The position numbers were made by a program, and so were the translations under genes. The notes under the pieces are model-generated. The model was not told the DNA's origin, did no database searches, and was given only the letters and a program-made list of their open reading frames with translations. A DNA stretch of 24,975 nt from a virus, in IMG/VR virus record IMGVR_UViG_3300021963_009767, positions 1-24,975 of that record. One strand, 5' to 3'. Shown piece by piece: positions 20,255 to 24,975 of the stretch; positions within the stretch are counted from its first letter, which is position 1; each line of letters opens with the position of its first letter.

Positions 20255-20283
20255 TGTTCGTCCATTCCAGAAAAGGGTGAGCA

Positions 20284-21510
20284 ATGAAGATATCAGTTTT
20301 TACTCCAACTCATAATCCGAAATATCTGAATAGGCTTTATGAGTCTCTCAAGGCTCAGACATCATCCGACTGGGAGTGGGTGGTGGTCCCCAACGGCAAC
20401 TGTGTTGTAAGCTTGCCCAGCGATCCACGCATCAAGGTGGTGGCCACGAATTCCAGCACCAATATTGGTTACCTAAAGAAGTTTGCATGCGCGCAAGCCA
20501 CAGGTGACGTCTACATGGAGGTTGATCACGATGACGAGCTTTTCCCCGATGCAATAGCGGAGTGCGCCAAGGCCTTTTCGGACCCCACCGTGGATTTTGC
20601 CTACTCCAACTGCTGCGACGTGACCGAAGGATACAAGCCAAGGGTGTTCAGCGAGACTTTTGGGTGGCTCAACCGGCCCTGCAAATTCAAAGAGCACGAG
20701 CTCATGGAAATGGTCTGCTTTGAGCCGGATCCTGCGAGCATCAGCAAGATTTGGTTTGCCCCCAACCACTTCAGGGCATGGAGGGCGTCGTTCTACAACC
20801 GCATCGGCGGCCATGATGAGTCGATGGACATCCTTGATGACCAGGACATTCTTTGCAGAACTTACATCCATGGCAAGATGCACCATATCGACAAACCCCT
20901 TTATGTCTACCACATCCATGAGGGCAACACCTGCTATGGCGACAAGAACGCCAAGATTCAGGACATGACCCTAGAGCTTCACGACAAGTACATCTACCAA
21001 CTCGTTGAGAAGTGGTGCGACCTCAAGGGGCTTAGGAAGATTGACCTGTGCGGCGGCCACAGCAAGCCGCCCGGCTATGAGAGCATCGATCTTTTGAACG
21101 GCGATATTGTCCACGACCTCAACAAGCCTTGGCCCTTCAAGGACGGCGAGGTAGGTTTGTTCCGTGCACACGACGCGCTGGAGCACCTTTCGGACACGAT
21201 ACACGTGATGAAGGAGGCGCACAGGTGCCTTGCGCCCAAGGGTTGGTTCCTTACTTTTACCCCCTCCACCGATGGTCGTGGAGCCTTCCAAGACCCGACT
21301 CACGTCAAGTTCTTCAACAGCAACAGCTTCTGGTACTACACCAAGAAGGAGCAGGCCCAGTACATAGGAACGCCGGTGAGGTTCCAGCTGAACAGGATCA
21401 AGAACTACTACCCAAATGACTGGTGCAAGATGCACGACATCGTGTATGTTAAGGCCGATCTCTACAAATTCGACGAAACCGGGAGAACCCCGGGGCTTAT
21501 TGAGATCTGA
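20284..21510 (+). CDS. Fusion of GT2 glycosyltransferase and SAM methyltransferase
   Basis: The 408-aa product has two domains. Residues 1 to about 235 are a GT2 (GT-A fold) transferase: S-V-F-T-P-T-H-N at the start, N-I-G-Y-L-K-K near 60, and the metal-binding D-H-D-D at 81-84, then L-D-D-Q-D near residue 185. From about residue 250 a class I methyltransferase begins with I-D-L-C-G-G (SAM loop), E-S-I-D-L, D-A-L-E-H-L-S-D and L-A-P-K-G-W-F-L-T-F-T-P. One polypeptide could add a sugar and cap or modify it by methylation, but acceptor and order are unknown. An AAGGGTGA site precedes the ATG by about four bases. A 94-base gap without a recognisable gene follows. Confidence 0.9.
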   Translation: MKISVFTPTHNPKYLNRLYESLKAQTSSDWEWVVVPNGNCVVSLPSDPRIKVVATNSSTNIGYLKKFACAQATGDVYMEVDHDDELFPDAIAECAKAFSDPTVDFAYSNCCDVTEGYKPRVFSETFGWLNRPCKFKEHELMEMVCFEPDPASISKIWFAPNHFRAWRASFYNRIGGHDESMDILDDQDILCRTYIHGKMHHIDKPLYVYHIHEGNTCYGDKNAKIQDMTLELHDKYIYQLVEKWCDLKGLRKIDLCGGHSKPPGYESIDLLNGDIVHDLNKPWPFKDGEVGLFRAHDALEHLSDTIHVMKEAHRCLAPKGWFLTFTPSTDGRGAFQDPTHVKFFNSNSFWYYTKKEQAQYIGTPVRFQLNRIKNYYPNDWCKMHDIVYVKADLYKFDETGRTPGLIEI

Positions 21511-21604
21511 GCTGCGCAGGCAACTGGGGCGGGCAGGCCTTGCGACCGCTGGGCTTGTCCGCAATTGTTTCAACTGCCTCCTTGACGGGGGCTAGGACGA
21601 AGAT

Positions 21605-22573
21605 ATGCCGTTGTCTAAGAGTCGAATCGCAAGAATAAAAAACATCATTAGGGGAAGCGGATTGTCTGACTATCAGGTTTTCCCGGTATCCGATCAGGAC
21701 GGGGTATCCGACAAGCTCACGGATTGCGTTCAGTGGACTTCCTCGGACAACAAGAATTTTATACCCACCTCTAGGACTGTTGAGAGGCTGCCCCCAGGCA
21801 CCTACGAAATCGGCACGAACCAGGCAAATGGCCTGTTCTTTGAGAAGGTCCCAGTCTTGGACAACGATCTGGTGATGTTCCCAGAGAGCAACACCGAGAA
21901 GATCGTGGAGGAGATTCGCCGCTTCTGGGATCGCGAGGAGATATACCGACGTCACAGACTTGCCTTCAAACGGGGGATACTTCTGTACGGACCCCCGGGG
22001 TCTGGCAAGAGCTGCACGATTCAGTTAGTCATGAATGACGTCGTGGAGCGGGAAGGCATCGTCATCAACTTTCGCGAGGCCGACCTGTTTGTTGCAGGCA
22101 CCAGAAAGCTTAGAGAGATTCAGCCCGACACACCAGTGGTCGTGCTGATGGAGGACCTTGACTCAATATTGCAAGACACCGACGAGAGTTCAGTGCTCAA
22201 TGTTCTCGATGGCGTGAACCAGATCGACAAGGTGGTTTTCCTTGCCACAACCAACTACCCCGAAAGGCTTGGCGAAAGGGTCATCAACAGGCCCAGCAGG
22301 TTCGACAAGCGTTTCAAGATCGGCTATCCGGACGAGAGGACCAGAAGGATATATTTCGAGCGAATCATCGGCGACAAGCTGATAAGCGATCTGAAAATCG
22401 ACTTGGACCTTTGGGTCAAGAAGACCGACGAGTTCAGTATGGCTCACCTGAAGGAGCTATTCGTGGCTGTGGCGATCCTTGGGGACGACTTCGACGAGGC
22501 TGTTGAAACTTTGATTTCGATGAAGGAAGATGGCATTAGCTCTAGGGACGACGCAAGGAAGATGGGCTTCTAG
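21605..22573 (+). CDS. AAA+ ATPase
   Basis: The 322-aa product is an AAA+ ATPase. An N-terminal domain of about 110 residues has no clear match. The core has Walker A G-P-P-G-S-G-K-S at residues 129-136, Walker B V-V-V-L-M-E-D-L-D at about 178-186, sensor 1 A-T-T-N, and an R-P-S-R-F-D segment that supplies arginine fingers, in an order like BCS1 or proteasomal/FtsH-type AAA proteins. No protease motif is present. It is cytoplasmic and probably a remodelling or assembly machine. AGGACGAAG precedes the ATG. The carbamoyltransferase gene begins nine bases after its stop, so the two are co-expressed, although no functional link is evident. Confidence 0.9.
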   Translation: MPLSKSRIARIKNIIRGSGLSDYQVFPVSDQDGVSDKLTDCVQWTSSDNKNFIPTSRTVERLPPGTYEIGTNQANGLFFEKVPVLDNDLVMFPESNTEKIVEEIRRFWDREEIYRRHRLAFKRGILLYGPPGSGKSCTIQLVMNDVVEREGIVINFREADLFVAGTRKLREIQPDTPVVVLMEDLDSILQDTDESSVLNVLDGVNQIDKVVFLATTNYPERLGERVINRPSRFDKRFKIGYPDERTRRIYFERIIGDKLISDLKIDLDLWVKKTDEFSMAHLKELFVAVAILGDDFDEAVETLISMKEDGISSRDDARKMGF

Positions 22574-22582
22574 GGGAGAGAA

Positions 22583-24136
22583 ATGGAAATCGCCGTATAC
22601 GGCTGGCACGACTCCTCTGTCTGCGTCAAGGACGGTGGGAAGTATTTTGTCTATGAGTTCGAGCGTTTCGCCAACAGGCGTTACGCAGTCATGACGCAGC
22701 ACTATCCTTCGGCCGCACACCCTCAAGGCGAGGTCGTGGACTTTTTAAGCTATATCAAACACCGGCACCATGTCCCGCACATTGACTTGGTGCTCTACGA
22801 CCAGATATTCGACTGCGACCACGACACATTTAAGTCAGTATTCAGCGTGGGGCAGTACCGCAAGTTCGGCCATCACTTCGCCCACGCATATGGAGCTTAC
22901 GCACAGTCCCCATTTGATGAGTGCTTTGTCATATCTTACGACGGCTCTGGGGAAAACGAGAACGGCAGCCAGAGCAGCTTCACGGTTTGGAGCGCAAGCC
23001 CCGATGGCGTCGTGTTGCTGAAGGATTTCCAGCCTTACTTCTCCCACAGCCTGGGCAACTGCTACCTAGCCCTGACCGTTCCGCTGGCATCAATAAAGAA
23101 GCCCGTCAAGGACCCGGACAACTACTACTTCTACGGGGGCAGCGCAGGCAAGCTCATGGGCCTAGCCGCATTCGGCACCCCGGTAGAGGAATGGAAGCCG
23201 CACTTCCGTGCATTCTTCGACGGAGGACGAATTTGCGATGAGGAGAGCCTCAGCGATAGCGTTGGCGTCGACATAAGGCGCTTCAACCACTTGCATGGCC
23301 AGAAGGAATTCGATTTTGCCGCCACTATTCAATGGGCCTTTGAGGACAAGTTCTTCAGGACCTTCGAAACCTTGGGTATTCCTGAAGGCTCAAAAATCTG
23401 CATGACTGGCGGTTGCGCTCTCAACATAAATGTCAACCAGAGGCTGGCTGACATGGGCTACAAGGTCTTTGTTCCGCCAAACCCCTCCGATTGCGGGCTG
23501 TCGCTAGGGATGCTAAGCGCGCATCACGGCGACAGGAATATCGACGTCACCTATTCAGGCTTCGATATCCTTGACCACGAAGTTCATGGGCTCCGCAGCG
23601 AGCCGATGGACATAGCCGGACTCGCTTCCAGTCTGTTTTTCCGTCGCAAGATAGTGGGCTTGATACAGGGTCCCTCTGAATGTGGGCCTAGAGCTTTGTG
23701 CAACCGCAGCATAATTTGCTATCCGGATATTCCCATGCTCAAGGAGAGAATCAACTCTGACATCAAGTTCAGGGAATGGTTCAGGCCTTTTGGGGCCGTC
23801 GTGAGGGCCGAGGACATTGACAGGTTCTTCGTTAACGGCAGAGAGTCGAGATTCATGAGCTTCTGCCCGACCCTTCGCGAAGAGTATCGTTTGCCCAGCA
23901 TCACCCACATAGACGGCACCTGCAGGGTCCAAACTGTTTCGGCATCGCAAAATCCTCTGGCGCACTCTCTGCTTTCGCAACTGGAGAACCTCGGGGCTTT
24001 GCCGATTCTTCTCAATACCAGCTTCAACATAAAGGGCAAGCCAATTCTCACTAGGCTCTCTGATGCTGCCGCAGTGCTTAACGAAACAAGGCTTGAGGGT
24101 TTCTATTACGAGGGCAGGTTTTACGAGAGGGCATAG
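22583..24136 (+). CDS. NodU/CmcH family carbamoyltransferase
   Basis: The 517-aa product transfers a carbamoyl group from carbamoyl phosphate, through a carbamoyl-adenylate, to a hydroxyl, as in nodulation factors and antibiotics (NodU, TobZ, CmcH). It has G-W-H-D-S-S near the start, the metal-binding H-H-F-A-H-A at residues 97-102, Y-D-G-S-G-E, G-K-L-M-G-L-A-A-F-G, T-G-G-C-A-L-N-I-N-V-N, and the C-terminal (YrdC-like) E-C-G-P-R-A-L-C-N-R-S-I and N-T-S-F-N-I-K-G segments, all in family order. It is slightly shorter than most relatives. The AGGGGAGAG site is strong. It may carbamoylate the sugar assembled by the nearby glycosyltransferases; the acceptor could also be a modified nucleotide. Confidence 0.95.
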   Translation: MEIAVYGWHDSSVCVKDGGKYFVYEFERFANRRYAVMTQHYPSAAHPQGEVVDFLSYIKHRHHVPHIDLVLYDQIFDCDHDTFKSVFSVGQYRKFGHHFAHAYGAYAQSPFDECFVISYDGSGENENGSQSSFTVWSASPDGVVLLKDFQPYFSHSLGNCYLALTVPLASIKKPVKDPDNYYFYGGSAGKLMGLAAFGTPVEEWKPHFRAFFDGGRICDEESLSDSVGVDIRRFNHLHGQKEFDFAATIQWAFEDKFFRTFETLGIPEGSKICMTGGCALNINVNQRLADMGYKVFVPPNPSDCGLSLGMLSAHHGDRNIDVTYSGFDILDHEVHGLRSEPMDIAGLASSLFFRRKIVGLIQGPSECGPRALCNRSIICYPDIPMLKERINSDIKFREWFRPFGAVVRAEDIDRFFVNGRESRFMSFCPTLREEYRLPSITHIDGTCRVQTVSASQNPLAHSLLSQLENLGALPILLNTSFNIKGKPILTRLSDAAAVLNETRLEGFYYEGRFYERA

Positions 24137-24137
24137 C

Positions 24138-24623
24138 GTGTCGAAGATTTTGCTTGATGAGGAGTACATCCTCGTTTTGGACACGGACAGTTTAAGTATC
24201 GATTTCTATCGGGAGATGTGCTCGTTCTGCACGGGCCACGATGCTGACTCATGTCGGAGCATGGTTGAGTCCGATCGTTTCCATGATGATTTTCAGGATG
24301 AAAATCCATTTTCGGTGAATATCAAGTACAAGGACGACGGAGAGGGCGGCGAAACCCCTTGCTCTGTCTGGCTCAACAAACGATACGGCTGCGACGAGGA
24401 CGGCAACTTCGGCTTGTTAGACGAGAACAACTTCCAGGCTTACGGCTTCCCTGCGCCCATGAGCGTCGGTATATTCTTCCTGACTGAGCCCACCCAGGCC
24501 CAGATAGACTTGGTTCGGTCAAGGGCAGAGGCGTTTCTGGCGGAGCGCAAGCCCTCCCCGAAGCTTGAGTCCCTTCGCCTAATCACCCATACCAAGTACG
24601 GCGAAGAGCGCGTCCTGAGCTAG
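24138..24623 (+). CDS. Unknown 161-aa acidic protein
   Basis: I recognise no family. The product is acidic, with several D/E clusters, three cysteines near residues 28-40 (C-S-F-C-x7-C) and a repeated D-E-D-G / D-E-N pattern around residues 88-98, compatible with metal binding but not diagnostic. No membrane segment. I chose GTG at 24138 with GAGAGG seven bases upstream, one base after the carbamoyltransferase stop; the frame upstream lies within that gene. Its stop overlaps the ribosome binding site of the DnaE C-terminal piece, so the genes are co-translated. Confidence 0.68.
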   Translation: MSKILLDEEYILVLDTDSLSIDFYREMCSFCTGHDADSCRSMVESDRFHDDFQDENPFSVNIKYKDDGEGGETPCSVWLNKRYGCDEDGNFGLLDENNFQAYGFPAPMSVGIFFLTEPTQAQIDLVRSRAEAFLAERKPSPKLESLRLITHTKYGEERVLS

Positions 24624-24630
24624 GAGAGCC

Positions 24631-24975
24631 ATGAGCAAGGAATCGTTCGTAGCCATTTGCGAGGACGCGCTCAGGTCGAAGGGCTTGCACGAGAACCCAA
24701 GGTTTGTCAAGCGCTTCCGCTGGGAGATCGACGAGATCCTTGGCAAGGAGGACCATCAATACTTTCTCGACCTTGTTGACAGCAAGACGCGCTACCCCAT
24801 GAACCAGAACAACCTTCTGGTTTGCTGGCTGCTAGGCATAGTTCCCGACTTCGACATAGAGAGGGAGCCTGCCAGCGTCTTCACGGGCGACTTGCCCGAC
24901 ATCGACATCGACTACCTCCCTGAAATCAGGGAGTACCTCAAGAACAGGTGGTCGATTGAAAGATTTGGCTCTGAG
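24631..24975 (+). CDS. dnaE: DNA polymerase III alpha, catalytic piece (continues beyond window)
   Basis: At least 115 residues are visible before the window ends. The opening E-S-F-V-A-I-C-E-D-A-L-R-S-K-G-L corresponds to the E-S-x-L-x-x-L-C-x-E-G-L helix before the DnaE palm, then F-V-K-R-F-R-W-E-I and Y-F-L-D-L-V-D match the next palm strands. The G-P-G-R-G-S motif is missing at its expected place (Q-N-N-L-L-V-C-W-L-L-G-I instead), but L-P-D-I-D-I-D-Y follows, with D90 and D92 at the positions of catalytic D401 and D403 of the E. coli enzyme, and I-R-E-Y-L-K-x-R-W after it. There is no PHP domain; that lies in the gene at 15814. AGGAGAG is three bases before the ATG. Confidence 0.9.
   Translation, partial: MSKESFVAICEDALRSKGLHENPRFVKRFRWEIDEILGKEDHQYFLDLVDSKTRYPMNQNNLLVCWLLGIVPDFDIEREPASVFTGDLPDIDIDYLPEIREYLKNRWSIERFGSE

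Noticed and set aside
1-24975. tRNA genes and CRISPR arrays
   Set aside because: No cloverleaf other than the tRNA-like part of the tmRNA and no regularly spaced direct repeats were seen by eye; a scan would be needed for certainty.

Overview
The window looks like part of the genome of a large tailed bacteriophage (jumbo-phage scale), moderately GC-rich and tightly packed. The phage assignment is inference, because no capsid, portal, tail or terminase gene lies here. It rests on phage-style nucleotide and replication genes (dNMP kinase, flavin-dependent thymidylate synthase ThyX, DNA polymerase III alpha pieces), a one-piece tmRNA gene, many small unknown genes, 4-nt start/stop overlaps, and several small proteins whose N-termini resemble the capsid-targeting sequence of T4 internal head proteins. 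The host cannot be named.

Layout. 1-418 (minus): two small Cys-containing genes, one running off the edge. 463-2503 (plus): dNMP kinase, sugar-phosphate nucleotidyltransferase and an unknown protein, joined by ATGA overlaps. 2500-3724 (minus): a small protein and a zinc-finger/PD-(D/E)XK nuclease with an apparent frame change near its end. 3743-7361 (plus): two putative head-packaged proteins, a DxD glycosyltransferase, thyX and bifunctional hldE. 7358-7687 (minus): a membrane-anchored protein with 24 cysteines. 7734-9443 (plus): HNH protein and four small genes, closed by a strong terminator. 9553-15546 (plus): PrkA kinase, a 71-aa protein, a glycosyltransferase, YeaH/DUF444 and SpoVR. 15563-17211 (plus): a small protein and the N-terminal part of DnaE. 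17196-19200 (minus): tmRNA, DUF6065-like protein and a GT9-like glycosyltransferase. 19277-24623 (plus): an acidic protein, a GT2-methyltransferase fusion, an AAA+ ATPase, a NodU/CmcH carbamoyltransferase and an unknown gene. 24631-end (plus): the DnaE piece that carries the catalytic aspartates.

Three systems stand out. (1) DNA polymerase III alpha is in two genes 7.4 kb apart. The first has the PHP domain and the GPGRGSA palm motif and stops before the catalytic Asp residues. The second begins at the window end with its own copy of the start of the palm and carries PDIDID. (2) A complete PrkA-YeaH-SpoVR set, known as a co-occurring bacterial stress/sporulation module, sits in this apparent phage genome. 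(3) A broad glycan toolkit is scattered through the window: a nucleotidyltransferase, HldE for ADP-heptose, a GT9-like transferase, two other recognisable glycosyltransferases, GT2-methyltransferase and carbamoyltransferase. It suggests that the phage remodels a surface, virion or DNA glycan.

Regulation visible in the sequence: two rho-independent terminators each followed at once by a TATAAT box; AT-rich TATATA boxes in three divergent intergenic gaps, two of which place start codons at the predicted transcription start (leaderless mRNAs); and a near-consensus promoter for the tmRNA. There is no gene-free stretch over 300 bases apart from the tmRNA region. I found no tRNA, CRISPR array or insertion sequence.
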